A DNA stretch of 64,000 nucleotides from Corynebacterium pseudotuberculosis (GTDB taxonomy: Bacteria; Actinomycetota; Actinomycetes; Mycobacteriales; Mycobacteriaceae): assembly GCF_002155265.1 (NCBI RefSeq), contig NZ_CP021251.1, forward strand, positions 1,550,001 through 1,614,000, read 5' to 3'. Shown one piece after another: positions 45,383 to 56,304 of this stretch. The notes under the pieces were generated by a model. The model saw only the letters and a program-made list of their open reading frames with translations. It was not told the origin of the DNA and did not search any database. The position numbers and the translations under genes are program-made. Every line of letters begins with the position of its first letter. The first letter of the stretch is position 1.

Positions 45383-46720
45383 ATGGAAGATCTCTTTACT
45401 ACAGGGGAAAAAAGAGACAAGATTCAATCTGAAGTCTTCGCCGCCGGCGTGCATTCTCCTCTAGCTGCAAGAATGCGTCCTCGTTCGCTTGATCAGGTGG
45501 TAGGGCAGCAGCATTTATTGGGGCCAGGGCGACCGTTGCGTCGTCTTATAGAAGGAGCTGGTGAAGCATCCGTTATTTTGTATGGGCCGCCGGGCACCGG
45601 TAAAACTACTATCGCGTCTCTCATTAGCACGGCCACTGGTCACCATTTTGTTGGTTTATCGGCGCTGAATTCTGGTGTAAAAGAGGTACGTGCGGTTATC
45701 GACGAGGCCCGACGTAGCCTTATCCACGGCAAAAGGACTGTTCTATTTATCGACGAGGTTCACCGTTTTTCTAAGACACAGCAGGATGCTCTGCTCGCTG
45801 CTGTAGAAAATAGAACCGTGCTTCTGGTCGCTGCTACGACAGAGAATCCTTCTTTTTCGGTTGTCTCTCCGCTTCTTTCTCGTTCTTTGGTACTGCAATT
45901 GCAGCCGTTAGATTCGGGGGCCATTAAAGAAGTGCTCCAACGTGCCATCGTGGATTCCCGTGGCCTAGGATCGCGGATCCACGTCACAGATGAGGCTCTT
46001 GAACAGCTGGTGCTGCTCGCAGGAGGGGACGCTCGCAGGGCACTTACGTATCTTGAAGCCGCAGCAGAGGCTATTTCCGATGATGAGCAGCTTACGGTTG
46101 ACACTATTCAAGAGAACGTAGATCGGGCCATTGTTCGTTATGACCGCGATGGTGACCAACATTATGATGTAACCAGTGCCTTTATTAAGTCAATTAGAGG
46201 CTCAGATGTGGACGCTGCGTTGCACTATTTAGCTCGAATGATTGATGCGGGCGAGGACCCGAGATTTATCGCGCGTCGATTGATAATTCATGCTAGTGAA
46301 GATATAGGTATGGCTGATCCTTCTGCTTTACAGATAGCTGTGGCAGCAGGGCAAGCGGTTCAACTGATCGGAATGCCCGAGGCCCGGATAACGCTAGCTC
46401 AAGCAACAATTCATCTAGCTACTGCGCCGAAGTCTAATTCCGTGATTTGTGCAGTAGACGGAGCTCTTGCAGACATCAAAAAAGGAAAATTTGGCCCAGT
46501 GCCGGCTCACTTACGCGATGGGCATTATGCAGGGGCAAAGCAGCTAGGGAATGCGGTGGGTTATAAATATCCACATGATGATCCACGTGGGGTGGTACAA
46601 CAACGTTATGTGCCAGCTGAATTAGATGATGCAGTGTATTATCATCCCACAAAACACGGGGCAGAAAAACGGATTTCTGATTACATCGGTCGGCTTCGCC
46701 GTATGATTCGCCCCTCGTAG
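45383..46720 (+). CDS. rarA: Replication-associated recombination protein RarA (MgsA)
   Basis: AAA+ ATPase of 445 residues related to clamp loaders and RuvB. It shows [30 protein letters not shown], Walker [13 protein letters not shown], Walker [18 protein letters not shown] and sensor [17 protein letters not shown]. The C-terminal tetramerisation part includes [26 protein letters not shown] and GFxYPHD-like sequence ([11 protein letters not shown]). It acts at stalled forks. A purine-rich SD (GAGGAGG) lies about 12 nt before the ATG at 45383. Its place between aspS and alaS is conserved in actinobacteria. Confidence 0.95.
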   Translation: MEDLFTTGEKRDKIQSEVFAAGVHSPLAARMRPRSLDQVVGQQHLLGPGRPLRRLIEGAGEASVILYGPPGTGKTTIASLISTATGHHFVGLSALNSGVKEVRAVIDEARRSLIHGKRTVLFIDEVHRFSKTQQDALLAAVENRTVLLVAATTENPSFSVVSPLLSRSLVLQLQPLDSGAIKEVLQRAIVDSRGLGSRIHVTDEALEQLVLLAGGDARRALTYLEAAAEAISDDEQLTVDTIQENVDRAIVRYDRDGDQHYDVTSAFIKSIRGSDVDAALHYLARMIDAGEDPRFIARRLIIHASEDIGMADPSALQIAVAAGQAVQLIGMPEARITLAQATIHLATAPKSNSVICAVDGALADIKKGKFGPVPAHLRDGHYAGAKQLGNAVGYKYPHDDPRGVVQQRYVPAELDDAVYYHPTKHGAEKRISDYIGRLRRMIRPS

Positions 46721-46953
46721 TTTTAGCCTTCTGAGCTATTTCTTGAGGGGGAATCAGTGGTTATTGAGGGAGCCGGAATGGAATCAGAGCTACGAGCGGG
46801 TAGAGTAGTAGCCCGACTACCTATATTCTCCCGCATAGGGCGAAGAAGGGACTCATGAGGCGTAGTTGCGTGTGATGCTGGATGGTTTAGAAAGCCGCTG
46901 CTTGCCTCGTGAGCATTACTAGATTCTCAAGACAACAAGCGAGGAACACTGCC

Positions 46954-49626
46954 GTGCAGACCCATGAAATTCGGGAACGCTTCACCAATCACTTTGTTAA
47001 AGCTGGCCACCAGGCTGTGCCAAGTGCGTCGCTGATCTTGGATGACCCGAACCTGCTGTTTGTAAACGCTGGCATGGTTCCTTTCAAGCCATACTTCCTA
47101 GGTCAACAGAATCCGCCGTTTCCCAATGGCACCGCCACGTCGATTCAAAAGTGCGTTCGTACCCTAGATATTGAAGAAGTCGGCATTACGACCCGCCACA
47201 ACACGTTTTTTCAGATGGCCGGCAACTTTTCTTTTGGCCAGTATTTTAAAGAGGGCGCTATTACCCATGCGTGGGCGTTGCTCACAGATTCTGTAGCTGA
47301 AGGTGGGTTTGGCCTTGATCCAGAGCGCCTTTGGGTCACCGTTTACCTTGATGACGATGAGGCCGCCGATATCTGGAACAAAAAGATCGGGATTCCCACG
47401 GAACGCATCCAACGACTAGGGATGGCGGATAATTACTGGTCGATGGGCATTCCAGGACCTTGTGGTCCGTGCTCTGAGATTTATTATGACCGCGGTGCTG
47501 CATATGGCAAAGAAGGCGGCCCAATCGCCGACGACAATCGTTACATGGAGATCTGGAACTTGGTCTTTATGCAAAACGAGCGTGGCGAGGGAATCGGAAA
47601 AGACAACTTTGAGATTCTCGGTCCGCTACCTAAAAAGAACATTGATACCGGTCTGGGAGTTGAACGCGTCGCTTGTATTCTCCAAGGGGTAGATAACGTC
47701 TATGAGACAGACCTGTTGCGTCCAGTGATCGATGTAGCAGAGAAACTTACGGGTGCTTCCTACGGTGAAGGTGCCCCACACCAGGATCTCATCCGATTCC
47801 GAGTGATTGCGGATCACTCCCGTACCGGCATGATGCTGATCCTTGATGGGGTTACTCCAGGCAATGAGGGACGCGGCTATATCTTGCGCCGTCTCTTGCG
47901 CCGTATTATTCGTTCCGCGCATCTTCTTGGGGCTAAGGGGAATACGCTGGAACAGTTCATGAACACCATTATGGATACGATGACGCCGTCCTATCCCGAG
48001 ATTGCGGAAAATCGTGAGCGTATTTTAAAGGTTGCCCTTACAGAAGAGAAAGCTTTCCTTAAAACCTTAGCTTCGGGGACGCAGCTTTTTGAGGAAAAAG
48101 CAGACGAGGTTAAAACCGAGGGAAAGAAGCTTCTCGACGGCGCATCTGCATTCAAACTGCATGATACTTACGGATTCCCTATCGATTTGACTCTGGAGAT
48201 GGCTGCTGAGGCTGGACTAGAAGTAGACACAGCAGGCTTTGATTCACTCATGGCTGAGCAGCGTGCGCGCGCCAAGGCTGATAATCGTGCTAAAAAGCAC
48301 GGACATGTGGATCTCAGTATCTACCGTGAATGGGTAGACGAGCATCCGACCGAGTTCACGGGATATAGCGAACTCAGCACGGAATCAAAGGTGCTAGGTA
48401 TGATCGCCGGAGGCGCTAAGGTAAACGAGGTTACCGCTGGTGATGAAGTCGAAATTATCTTAGAGGCGTCTCCGCTATACGCCGAGGCAGGCGGTCAGAC
48501 AGGAGACCGCGGTACGATTATTATGGGCGATACCATAGTAAACGTTAACGACGTGCAGAAGATCGGCAAGAAACTATGGGTTCACAAGGCAACCGTTACG
48601 CAAGGTGGATTGAGCATCGGCGATACGGTTTCCGCGAACGTGGATAAGCAATGGCGTCATAGCGCGCGTCAAGCACACTCAGCTACCCATCTGATTCACG
48701 CCGCGCTGCGCGATGTGCTCGGCCCCACAGCGGTCCAGGCAGGTTCCCTCAATAGGCCAGGCTATCTTCGTTTTGACTTCAACTACACTGAGGCGCTCAC
48801 GGCTGATCAACTTGCACAAATTCAGTTGATTACTAATCAAGCGGTAGACGTTGACTGGACTGTGAACACCATAGAAACCTCACTTGATGAGGCAAAAGCT
48901 ATGGGGGCTATGGCATTGTTTGGTGAGAACTACGGTTCTACTGTGCGTGTTGTTGAAATCGGTGGGCCATTCTCAATGGAACTCTGTGGCGGAACACATG
49001 TCGAGCATTCCTCACAGATCGGCCCAGTATCTATTCTTGGAGAGTCTTCTGTGGGCTCTGGTGTGCGCCGCATCGAAGCATATTCTGGTCTTGATTCTTT
49101 CCAATATTTGGCAAAAGAGAAGGCCTTGGTTGAAGGAATCGCTGCCTCGATGAAATCCAAGACGGACGATATTCCTGAAAGGATCGCATCTCTCACTCAG
49201 AAGCTAAAAGAAGCGGAAAAAGCCGTTGCCGATCTACGCGCAGCACAATTGCGTAATCAAGCAGCTAAGCTCCTGACCGATGCTGATGAAGTAAACGGGG
49301 TAAGCGTTGTGGCGCATCGTCTAACGGAAAACGTTTCTAGCAACGATGTGCGTGCTTTGGCCCTTGATCTGAAATCGCGACTAGGGGATAAACCAGCTGT
49401 GATTGCATTGATTGCGGAAGACGGCACAGGTAAGACGCCATTTGTGGTTGCTGCAACTAAGGCTGGAGTCGCACAAGGCGTGAAAGCCAACGATCTGGCC
49501 AAGGTACTTGGTAGTTACATCCAAGGTAATGGTGGCGGTAAACCGGATATGGCTCAGGGGTCTGCCCGAGACATTGCGGGCTTTGATTCCGGTGTTGCTG
49601 CTATTAAGGATGAGATCCGCAACTAG
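46954..49626 (+). CDS. alaS: Alanyl-tRNA synthetase
   Basis: Synthetase of 890 residues: catalytic domain ([36 protein letters not shown]), the tRNA-recognition domain, the editing domain with zinc motif [11 protein letters not shown] and the later CGGTHV, and the C-terminal oligomerisation/DHHA1-like C-Ala domain ending in a glycine-rich [13 protein letters not shown]. The GTG at 46954 follows GAGGAA by 7 nt and matches the family start [14 protein letters not shown]; the longer frame to 46909 is not supported. A terminator follows, then ruvX after 337 bp. Confidence 0.97.
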   Translation: MQTHEIRERFTNHFVKAGHQAVPSASLILDDPNLLFVNAGMVPFKPYFLGQQNPPFPNGTATSIQKCVRTLDIEEVGITTRHNTFFQMAGNFSFGQYFKEGAITHAWALLTDSVAEGGFGLDPERLWVTVYLDDDEAADIWNKKIGIPTERIQRLGMADNYWSMGIPGPCGPCSEIYYDRGAAYGKEGGPIADDNRYMEIWNLVFMQNERGEGIGKDNFEILGPLPKKNIDTGLGVERVACILQGVDNVYETDLLRPVIDVAEKLTGASYGEGAPHQDLIRFRVIADHSRTGMMLILDGVTPGNEGRGYILRRLLRRIIRSAHLLGAKGNTLEQFMNTIMDTMTPSYPEIAENRERILKVALTEEKAFLKTLASGTQLFEEKADEVKTEGKKLLDGASAFKLHDTYGFPIDLTLEMAAEAGLEVDTAGFDSLMAEQRARAKADNRAKKHGHVDLSIYREWVDEHPTEFTGYSELSTESKVLGMIAGGAKVNEVTAGDEVEIILEASPLYAEAGGQTGDRGTIIMGDTIVNVNDVQKIGKKLWVHKATVTQGGLSIGDTVSANVDKQWRHSARQAHSATHLIHAALRDVLGPTAVQAGSLNRPGYLRFDFNYTEALTADQLAQIQLITNQAVDVDWTVNTIETSLDEAKAMGAMALFGENYGSTVRVVEIGGPFSMELCGGTHVEHSSQIGPVSILGESSVGSGVRRIEAYSGLDSFQYLAKEKALVEGIAASMKSKTDDIPERIASLTQKLKEAEKAVADLRAAQLRNQAAKLLTDADEVNGVSVVAHRLTENVSSNDVRALALDLKSRLGDKPAVIALIAEDGTGKTPFVVAATKAGVAQGVKANDLAKVLGSYIQGNGGGKPDMAQGSARDIAGFDSGVAAIKDEIRN

Positions 49627-49963
49627 GCTGCAAAGCGCAGCGCAAGAGGCACTGTTCTCAAAAGAAATAAGATCTTTCTGGGGAATAGTGCCTTTTGTGC
49701 ATGGCGGATTGAGGCTCTGAGCTGTGGTTGCGAAAAACCATTTTATGGAACTTCCTATGTGTGCAAACTTGAGACTGAATTAATGACCGTTGGACGCACC
49801 CTGTTACAAAAAGGTAACGTTATTATGTCCTGTTCCATTCTTTGGAACGTAGTTTTTGAGTGATTCACCTTTTGTGCAGGTATAAGCGTTCTTTTGCTGA
49901 AGACGTTGTGCCATGCATAGGTGTTCAGTTCAGGTTGTAGCTAGAAGAGTTTAAAGGATACCT
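49627..49963 (+). other. alaS-ruvX intergenic region (337 bp)
   Basis: After the alaS terminator the region holds an AT-rich stretch (49780-49870) that probably carries the ruvX-mltG promoter, with AAAGGA at 49951-49956 before the ruvX ATG. No gene or known RNA was recognised. Confidence 0.45.
49644..49697 (+). terminator. alaS terminator
   Basis: AAGAGGCACT at 49644-49653 pairs with AGTGCCTTTT at 49687-49696, with a further GTTC/GAAT partial pairing inside. The 3' side has TTTTGT. It lies 17 bp after the stop. Confidence 0.8.
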
Positions 49964-50557
49964 ATGCCAATTACCCCCGATACCCCTGGTATTGATGATC
50001 CCGGAAATGGGCGACGATTGGGTATTGACGTAGGCACTGTGCGAATCGGTGTGGCTGCATCTGACCGAGATGCTCGTTTGGCAATGCCAGTGGAAACTGT
50101 GCCTCGCAAAACAGGATTGAGAGACCGCGATCAAGGGGATATAGATCGGCTGTTGGAAATTATCCGTGAGTACGCCGTGGTTGAGGTTGTAGTAGGGCTT
50201 CCTCGGGATCTCAAAGGAAATGGTTCCAAGAGTGTGAAGCATGCCAAAGACATAGCTTTTAGGATTTCTCGACGTCTTCAAGCCTCAGAATCTTCGATTC
50301 CCGTGCGGTTAGCTGATGAGCGGCTGACCACGGTCGTTGCTACGCAGGCCCTTCGTGCTTCCGGCATTTCTGAGAAAACAGGGCGAAAAGTGATTGATCA
50401 GGCTGCTGCAGTAGAGATTTTACAATCGTGGTTGGATGGTCGACACGCATATAAAGAGCGGAATGATGTGGCAGGCTCGACAGAAAACGGCTACACAGAT
50501 GACTCAGACTCCCCAGAAGTAGCTTTGAATCCAGAATCCCCGAATGAAAGGCGTTGA
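49964..50557 (+). CDS. ruvX: Putative Holliday junction resolvase/pre-16S rRNA nuclease (YqgF)
   Basis: RNase H-fold protein of 197 residues, with [18 protein letters not shown] (catalytic Asp), [15 protein letters not shown], and [13 protein letters not shown] (catalytic acidic residue), plus a [10 protein letters not shown]-terminal segment. The family acts in 16S rRNA 5' end maturation in E. coli and is also annotated as a resolvase. A 40-residue acidic tail is specific to this group. mltG follows after 3 bp. Confidence 0.93.
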   Translation: MPITPDTPGIDDPGNGRRLGIDVGTVRIGVAASDRDARLAMPVETVPRKTGLRDRDQGDIDRLLEIIREYAVVEVVVGLPRDLKGNGSKSVKHAKDIAFRISRRLQASESSIPVRLADERLTTVVATQALRASGISEKTGRKVIDQAAAVEILQSWLDGRHAYKERNDVAGSTENGYTDDSDSPEVALNPESPNERR

Positions 50558-50560
50558 CCG

Positions 50561-51709
50561 ATGCGAATGGAAAGTAAGTATGTCAAGCGCCGTCAGCGTG
50601 GCCTAGCTGTTTTGGTGGCAGCACTTGTTTTGATCATTGGTGCTGTTACTTATATTGGTGTGCATATTTTTAACGGTGGATCAGACTACAAGGGAGCCGG
50701 TAACGGAAACTATGAGTTAGTGGAAATTCCCGAGGGATCCTCCCTTTCAGAGCTAGGGCCTGAGCTGGAAAAGCGCAAGGTAGTCGCAACGAATAATGCT
50801 TTCCAAGCCGCCGCGTTTTCCCATCCTAATGCTAGCCGCATTGAACCGGGCTTTTATCGTTTGCAACAGCATATGAGCGCAGCTGAGGCTGTTAAGGCCC
50901 TCCTTGATCCTGCTAACAAAGTCGAGGCCTTGGGAATCCCCGGTGGCGCTACGTTGTTAGATGTCACAGTGGTTAAGGGGAATACCCGCAAGGGGATCTA
51001 TTCCATGATTTCCGACGTAACCTGTACTCAGGGATCTCCAAACTGTATTGCTCCAGAGGAACTTCAGAAAGTAGCGGGGACCGCAGATCCTGCAGAGTTG
51101 GGAGTTCCTGCATGGGCGATTGAAGCAATAAAGGCTCGGGGTAATGATCCTAAGCGCCTTGAAGGGCTTATCGTTCCTGGAACGTACATCGTTAACCCCA
51201 TGAACGATGCCAAGGGCATCTTGAATGATTTGGTTACTCGTGGTGCTAAAGAGTTTGAAAGCACAGATGTAGAAGGACGCGCTAACGCCATGGGAATTAA
51301 GCCGTACGATTTGCTTACTGCGGCATCACTCGTGGAGCGAGAAGCACCTGCGGGGGACTTTGATAAAGTCGCTCGAGTTATTTTGAATCGCCTGGCTAAA
51401 CCAATGCAGCTGGAATTTGATTCCACTGTTAACTACGGACTTAGCGAGCAAGAAGTGGCTACTACGGATGAAGATCGTGGGAAAAAGACTGCATGGAACA
51501 CATACGCCATGGAAGGCCTGCCTGCGACTCCGATTGCTAGTCCCTCCAAAGAAGCTATCGACGCAATGGAAAACCCAGCAACTGGCGATTGGCTTTACTT
51601 TGTCACCACCGATCACGATGGAACAACAGTATTTAGCAATAACTTCGATGATCATCAACGTGCAACGCGTGATTCGATCCAGAACGGCGTTCTAGATAGC
51701 AACCGTTAA
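50561..51709 (+). CDS. mltG: Endolytic murein transglycosylase MltG
   Basis: YceG-like protein of 382 residues. One transmembrane helix near 13-36 is followed by an external LysM-like part (YELVEIPEGSSLSELGPEL) and the catalytic domain with LLTAASLVEREA (catalytic Glu), LEFDSTVNYGL and TYAMEGLPATPIASP. It cleaves nascent glycan strands at the membrane and sets chain length. The start ATG at 50561 is 3 bp after ruvX; MRM start choice between 50561 and the ATG at 50567 is open. A long terminator follows the stop. Confidence 0.94.
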   Translation: MRMESKYVKRRQRGLAVLVAALVLIIGAVTYIGVHIFNGGSDYKGAGNGNYELVEIPEGSSLSELGPELEKRKVVATNNAFQAAAFSHPNASRIEPGFYRLQQHMSAAEAVKALLDPANKVEALGIPGGATLLDVTVVKGNTRKGIYSMISDVTCTQGSPNCIAPEELQKVAGTADPAELGVPAWAIEAIKARGNDPKRLEGLIVPGTYIVNPMNDAKGILNDLVTRGAKEFESTDVEGRANAMGIKPYDLLTAASLVEREAPAGDFDKVARVILNRLAKPMQLEFDSTVNYGLSEQEVATTDEDRGKKTAWNTYAMEGLPATPIASPSKEAIDAMENPATGDWLYFVTTDHDGTTVFSNNFDDHQRATRDSIQNGVLDSNR

Positions 51710-51730
51710 CGCTGCTGGGATCCTAATAGG

Positions 51731-51796
51731 AAAGCCTCCGGCTACGTTTCAGACAGCACTTTGTGCTGAACACGAGACGTAGCAGGAGGCTCTTTC
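51731..51796 (+). terminator. mltG terminator
   Basis: A long imperfect stem: AAAGCCTCC (from 51731) with GGAGGCTCTTT (to 51795), and GCTACGT (51741-51747) with ACGTAGC (51777-51783), capped by AGCACTTTGTGCT. The T-rich end TCTTTCT also begins the aroE promoter. Confidence 0.85.
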
Positions 51797-51810
51797 TATA
51801 CTTGGCTACT
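51797..51810 (+). promoter_or_regulatory. aroE promoter -10, leaderless start
   Basis: TATACT at 51797-51802 is followed by only eight bases before the aroE ATG at 51811. With normal spacing transcription would start at or next to the A of ATG, giving a leaderless mRNA; no SD is present. The -10 directly abuts the mltG terminator. Confidence 0.6.
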
Positions 51811-52686
51811 ATGACCACAATTCCTGCATCAACAGCATCTTCAATAACAAGCACACATCGGGCTGCGGTGCTGGGAAGTCCCATTGATCACTCTTTATCT
51901 CCTGTTTTGCATAACGCTGGTTACCGGAGTCTGGGGCTAACCCATTGGAGTTACGATCGAATTTTGTGCACAGATAAGCAATTGCCTGATCTAATAGACA
52001 ATGCAGATAGCACGTATCAAGGATTTTCTGTGACTATGCCGGCAAAATTTGCTGCGCTGGAATACGCTTCAGAGGCCACTCCTAGAGCTCTCCGAATCGG
52101 TTCAGCAAACACTCTAGTGCGCAGGGATGCTGGGTGGCTCGCGGATAATACAGACGTTGATGGGGTAGTGGGTGCTCTTGGCGAATTATTTGCTGAAGAT
52201 CTCACTCCGCTTCAGGGGGAGCAAGCGCTGGTCATTGGCGCAGGAGGAACAGCAAGGCCTGCCGTGTGGGCTTTGATTCTTTCTGGAATTAGACATATCA
52301 CAATAGCTAACCGCAGTGATCGTAGCTCAGAGTTTTATCCTCTTTTAGAAGACACGGATGCGTCCTTAAACTTTGTCCGTCTTGATGAAGATATAAGTGA
52401 GTTTGCTACAAAAGCTGCTGTAACGGTTTCCACCATTCCGGCGCAAGGAAGCAGCAATCTAGCACAGCAGGTTATTCATGCTCCGCTTCTTGACGTGATT
52501 TATTCTCCATGGCCCACCCCGCTAACTCAAGCAGCAAGTGCTCACGGCACTCCTATAGTAGGCGGTCATGTGATGCTTGCTCATCAGGCGTTTACGCAAT
52601 TTAAGCTCTTTACCGGAGAAGATGCTCCGCGCGACGTAATGAGATCAGCTCTATATCAGGCTCTGAATATAGCTCCGGAGAAATAA
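51811..52686 (+). CDS. aroE: Shikimate dehydrogenase
   Basis: NADP(H)-dependent enzyme of 291 residues that reduces 3-dehydroshikimate to shikimate. Shikimate-binding residues are in GSPIDHSLSPVLHNAGY and VTMPAK (catalytic Lys), with ANTLVRRDAGWLADNTDVDG (catalytic Asp). The cofactor domain begins ALVIGAGGTARPAVWAL, followed by ITIANRSDRS. The start at 51811 fits the -10 element just upstream; the frame continues to 51763 but runs through the mltG terminator. It begins the aromatic cluster aroE, A24 peptidase, aroC, aroK, aroB, aroQ. Confidence 0.94.
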   Translation: MTTIPASTASSITSTHRAAVLGSPIDHSLSPVLHNAGYRSLGLTHWSYDRILCTDKQLPDLIDNADSTYQGFSVTMPAKFAALEYASEATPRALRIGSANTLVRRDAGWLADNTDVDGVVGALGELFAEDLTPLQGEQALVIGAGGTARPAVWALILSGIRHITIANRSDRSSEFYPLLEDTDASLNFVRLDEDISEFATKAAVTVSTIPAQGSSNLAQQVIHAPLLDVIYSPWPTPLTQAASAHGTPIVGGHVMLAHQAFTQFKLFTGEDAPRDVMRSALYQALNIAPEK

Positions 52687-52740
52687 AGCGGTGAGAGAAA
52701 ATAGCAGACGTCGAAAAGCTAAAACGCTAGTGTTAACGCC

Positions 52741-53271
52741 ATGGGGGAACAACATAATGCGTTAATGCTAGGAGGGGGCGCTGAAATAGCGGTAGCCCTG
52801 ATTATTTTGGTGTGGGCAGGTGTCTTGTGCTTTCAAGACTTATGGCAGCGCACGATACCGGACATACTTACTATTCCCGTGATCGTAGGTATCGTTGCGG
52901 GGTCTGTAGGAGCTGGGCAGCTGAGCTGGTTATTAGACGGGATGATATGGGGAGGGACTTATTTCTTATTAGGAATAATCCTGCAAGGTGTCATAGGCGG
53001 TGGCGATATTAAACTAGCGCTCATCACCGGTACCTCTGCGGCGATGCATTCGCCGTTAGCCGTGGTATATGCGATGATAGCGGCCCAGCTTGTCACTTTA
53101 TGTGCTGGAACCATGATGTACTTTTATGAGAAAACTCAGGGTATCCTGGCGCGACGCGAGAAAAAGAAGAGTCATGCTGATGGCGAGCATGCTCAGCGGC
53201 ACATAATACGCATCCCGCATGGTCCAGCGATGCTCCTGTCCACGGCATTATCGTATGTGGTTACCCCCTAA
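52741..53271 (+). CDS. A24-family prepilin peptidase-like protein
   Basis: Polytopic membrane aspartic peptidase of 176 residues, with both catalytic aspartates present: one in FQDLWQRTIPD and one in the GxGD-type motif VIGGGDIKLAL. About five hydrophobic segments precede a basic tail. It lacks the N-terminal methyltransferase domain of full PilD proteins, as is usual for archaeal-like or Tad/Flp prepilin peptidases in actinobacteria. No pilin genes are near; in corynebacteria and mycobacteria such a gene often lies in the aro cluster. Its substrate is unknown. Confidence 0.85.
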   Translation: MGEQHNALMLGGGAEIAVALIILVWAGVLCFQDLWQRTIPDILTIPVIVGIVAGSVGAGQLSWLLDGMIWGGTYFLLGIILQGVIGGGDIKLALITGTSAAMHSPLAVVYAMIAAQLVTLCAGTMMYFYEKTQGILARREKKKSHADGEHAQRHIIRIPHGPAMLLSTALSYVVTP

Positions 53272-53339
53272 AGGTGTCTCATGCAATGGGATGGGTGCCA
53301 TTTTGGTACCGAAAGGGGGCTTATGTCATGCCTTCATGC

Positions 53340-53352
53340 CATAATGCGTACC
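53340..53352 (+). promoter_or_regulatory. aroC promoter -10, leaderless start
   Basis: CATAAT (53340-53345) is followed by seven bases, then the aroC ATG at 53353, again suggesting a leaderless transcript. A -35 is not obvious. Confidence 0.45.
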
Positions 53353-54567
53353 ATGCTTCGTTGGACTACTTCAGGAGAATCTCACGGTCAGGCGCTGGTT
53401 GCCATGCTTGAGAACATGCCCGCCGGTGTCTCTATTTCTAGGGAAGATATTTCTGCTCAACTCGCGCGCCGCAGACTTGGATATGGCCGAGGGGCTCGCA
53501 TGAAATTTGAAGCAGATGAGGTGACAATTTTTGGCGGAGTCCGTCACGGTAAGACTTTGGGAAGTCCGATCGCTATTATGATCGGCAACACTGAATGGCC
53601 TAAATGGACGGCCATCATGGCTGCTGACCCATTGGATCCTGATGATCAAGAGGCTATAGATGCTATGAATTCGGGTCGCGGTGCTCGATTAACGCGCCCG
53701 CGCCCTGGACATGCTGATTTTTCCGGGATGATCAAATATGACTTTGATGAGGCACGGCCAGTTTTGGAGAGATCATCTGCTCGGGAAACTGCCGCACGGG
53801 TAGCTGCAGGAACCGTAGCCCGAGCTCTTTTGCGTGAAGTATTCAACGTGGACGTGATTTCTTATGTCGTTTCCATTGGACGCTCAGAACCCTATGAAGG
53901 CCCACTGCCTTCTGCCGCGGACCTGGATAAAATTGATGCGTCACCAGTGCGCGCCGCGGATGCGGTGTCAGAATCCTCCATGGTGAGTGAGATCGAACAG
54001 GCAAAGAAACAAGGAGATACGCTCGGAGGCATCGTTGAAGTAGTGGTCTCTGGTCTACCTATCGGGTTGGGCTCACATGTTTCTGGTGATGATCGTCTTG
54101 ATGCACAGCTGGCAGCTGCGTTGATGAGCATACAAGCGATTAAAGGAGTTGAGATCGGTGATGGGTTTGAAGAGGCTCGTCGTAGAGGAACCGAAGCCCA
54201 TGATGAGATCGTGCGTACTGCTGATGGTATTCAACGTCTGAGTAACCGTGCGGGTGGATTAGAAGGTGGCATGACTAACGGAGAAACTTTACGTTTGCGC
54301 GCAGCCATGAAACCCATATCAACGGTTCCTCGTGCTCTGAAAACTATAGATATGACAGATGGGAAACCCGCAACGGGGATTCACCAACGATCTGATGTTT
54401 GCGCTGTACCCGCAGCAGGTGTGGTCGCGGAGTCGATGGTGGCATTGGTATTGGCTCGTGCCGCGCTGGAGAAGTTTGGCGGAGACTCAGTTACAGAAAC
54501 TAAACGGAATGTAAATTCTTATTTAGAATATGTAAAGAGCCGGCTAGGCTTTGATACGGAAAGCTAA
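53353..54567 (+). CDS. aroC: Chorismate synthase
   Basis: FMN-dependent synthase of 404 residues that makes chorismate from EPSP. It has the opening [67 protein letters not shown], and [15 protein letters not shown]. The frame is open back to 53281, but homology begins at the ATG 53353, which also has a fitting -10. aroK follows after 8 bp. Confidence 0.96.
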   Translation: MLRWTTSGESHGQALVAMLENMPAGVSISREDISAQLARRRLGYGRGARMKFEADEVTIFGGVRHGKTLGSPIAIMIGNTEWPKWTAIMAADPLDPDDQEAIDAMNSGRGARLTRPRPGHADFSGMIKYDFDEARPVLERSSARETAARVAAGTVARALLREVFNVDVISYVVSIGRSEPYEGPLPSAADLDKIDASPVRAADAVSESSMVSEIEQAKKQGDTLGGIVEVVVSGLPIGLGSHVSGDDRLDAQLAAALMSIQAIKGVEIGDGFEEARRRGTEAHDEIVRTADGIQRLSNRAGGLEGGMTNGETLRLRAAMKPISTVPRALKTIDMTDGKPATGIHQRSDVCAVPAAGVVAESMVALVLARAALEKFGGDSVTETKRNVNSYLEYVKSRLGFDTES

Positions 54568-54575
54568 GAGGGACA

Positions 54576-55172
54576 ATGCCTAATCAGACTATGATTCCTA
54601 ACGATCCTGCAATGCAAGAGCTTGAGGAATGCACTGTGGAACAATCTGTTCCTAAAATGCATCCCTTAGTAGTGCTTGTGGGGCCACCAGGAGCAGGAAA
54701 AACCACAGTAGGTAAGCGGCTAGCTAATGCGCTACACACTAATTTTGTGGATACAGACGCCTTGATAGAACAATCCACAGGACAATCATGCGGTGCTGTC
54801 TTTAGCAAGATAGGTGAGCCCGAATTTAGAAAACTTGAAGAGTCTAAAGTGCGAGAGGCCCTTGGTACCTCCGGAGTAGTCAGTTTGGGGGGAGGAGCAG
54901 TTTTAAGTCCTCTCACTCGGAATCTATTGCTCGGACATACTGTGATATGGATAGACGTGGATCCGGAGGAGGGAGCGCAGAGAACAGGAGCAGATAACTC
55001 CCGGCCGATTCTCCAAGCACAGGACCCTATTGCTCACTATCGTGAGCTAGTTGAAACTCGACGCCCGTTGTATCGCGAGGTATCACGGCATCGCTCTAAC
55101 ACCACTGGCAGAGGCCCGCAGCGAGTAGTCTCAGACATACTTGGTTATTTAGAGTCAATTAAAGAACACTGA
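54576..55172 (+). CDS. aroK: Shikimate kinase
   Basis: P-loop kinase of 198 residues that phosphorylates shikimate. Walker A GPPGAGKTTVG, DTDALIE (shikimate-binding), FRKLEESKV and SLGGGAVL are visible, and the lid contains SRPIL. An N-terminal tail of about 30 residues before HPLVVLVG makes it longer than E. coli AroK; corynebacterial proteins share such a tail. AGAGGGA precedes the ATG. Confidence 0.95.
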   Translation: MPNQTMIPNDPAMQELEECTVEQSVPKMHPLVVLVGPPGAGKTTVGKRLANALHTNFVDTDALIEQSTGQSCGAVFSKIGEPEFRKLEESKVREALGTSGVVSLGGGAVLSPLTRNLLLGHTVIWIDVDPEEGAQRTGADNSRPILQAQDPIAHYRELVETRRPLYREVSRHRSNTTGRGPQRVVSDILGYLESIKEH

Positions 55173-55222
55173 CATAAAAGTTATTCTCGATTTCCTTTTC
55201 ACGCAGTACAAGACGGGAAAAT

Positions 55223-56302
55223 ATGCAAACCATTGAAGTCAACGGAGCATCACCGTACGAGGTAACGATAGGACACAATCTTTTTAAAGACGTTGCCAAA
55301 AGCATGAGCCAGCTGGGGGCGAATCAGGCTGCCATCATTACCCAGCCGGTGATGGGAGAGACGGCTAAAAAACTAGTAGGGGCGATTGAAGCTCTAGGTA
55401 AAGAAGCAACAATCATTACCGTTCCCGATGCTGAGGACGGAAAAAACTTAAATGTGGCTGGTGACTGCTGGGATGTATTGGGAAGAAAAGCTTTTGGGCG
55501 CAAAGACGTAATCATCAGCCTTGGCGGTGGTGCGGTGACTGATCTCGCAGGATTTGTCGCGGCTTGCTGGATGCGGGGGATTGCCGTGATTCACGTGCCG
55601 ACCACGCTTCTATCAATGGTGGATGCAGCCGTGGGAGGGAAAACCGGGATCAATACGTCAGCCGGAAAAAACCTGGTAGGGGCTTTTCATGAGCCTTCTG
55701 GAGTTTTTATCGATCTAGACATGATCGCCACGCTGCCAGATCGGGAAAAAATTTCCGGTTCAGCAGAAATCATTAAAACGGGGTTTATCGCGGATACTAA
55801 GATTCTTTCACTGTATGAAGAAGATCCGGAAGCCTGTTTCAACGTAGAAGGATATTTGCCTGAACTTATTGCCAGATCTGTGGCCGTAAAAGCTCGTGTG
55901 GTTGCTTCAGATTTAAGGGAAGCAGGGCAGAGGGAGATCCTTAATTATGGACATACCTTTGGTCACGCAGTAGAGCTAAAAGAAAAATATGAATGGCGGC
56001 ACGGTAACGCTGTATCTGTGGGAATGATGTTTGTGGCAGCATTGGCGCGCAACCGAGGCTTGATCACAGATGAGTTGTATCTGCGTCACAAAAATATTCT
56101 TAGTTCTGTGGGATTGCCTACCACCTACCCAGAAGGACATTTTGCCGAGCTATATCAAGCGATGCTGCGAGATAAAAAGAATCGAGATGGCCGTATCCGC
56201 TTTGTCGCCTTGATCGGCGCAGGAAAGACTATCCGTATAGAAGACGCGGATAGAGCTGAGCTGATTGCTGCATATGAGACCCTAAATAAAGGGGGTGTGT
56301 AG
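55223..56302 (+). CDS. aroB: 3-dehydroquinate synthase
   Basis: NAD- and metal-dependent enzyme of 359 residues that converts DAHP to 3-dehydroquinate. Motifs: [74 protein letters not shown], and metal ligands in EIIKTGFI and [11 protein letters not shown], plus [10 protein letters not shown]. It follows aroK by 50 bp and aroQ starts 2 bp after its stop. Confidence 0.97.
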   Translation: MQTIEVNGASPYEVTIGHNLFKDVAKSMSQLGANQAAIITQPVMGETAKKLVGAIEALGKEATIITVPDAEDGKNLNVAGDCWDVLGRKAFGRKDVIISLGGGAVTDLAGFVAACWMRGIAVIHVPTTLLSMVDAAVGGKTGINTSAGKNLVGAFHEPSGVFIDLDMIATLPDREKISGSAEIIKTGFIADTKILSLYEEDPEACFNVEGYLPELIARSVAVKARVVASDLREAGQREILNYGHTFGHAVELKEKYEWRHGNAVSVGMMFVAALARNRGLITDELYLRHKNILSSVGLPTTYPEGHFAELYQAMLRDKKNRDGRIRFVALIGAGKTIRIEDADRAELIAAYETLNKGGV

Positions 56303-56304
56303 CT

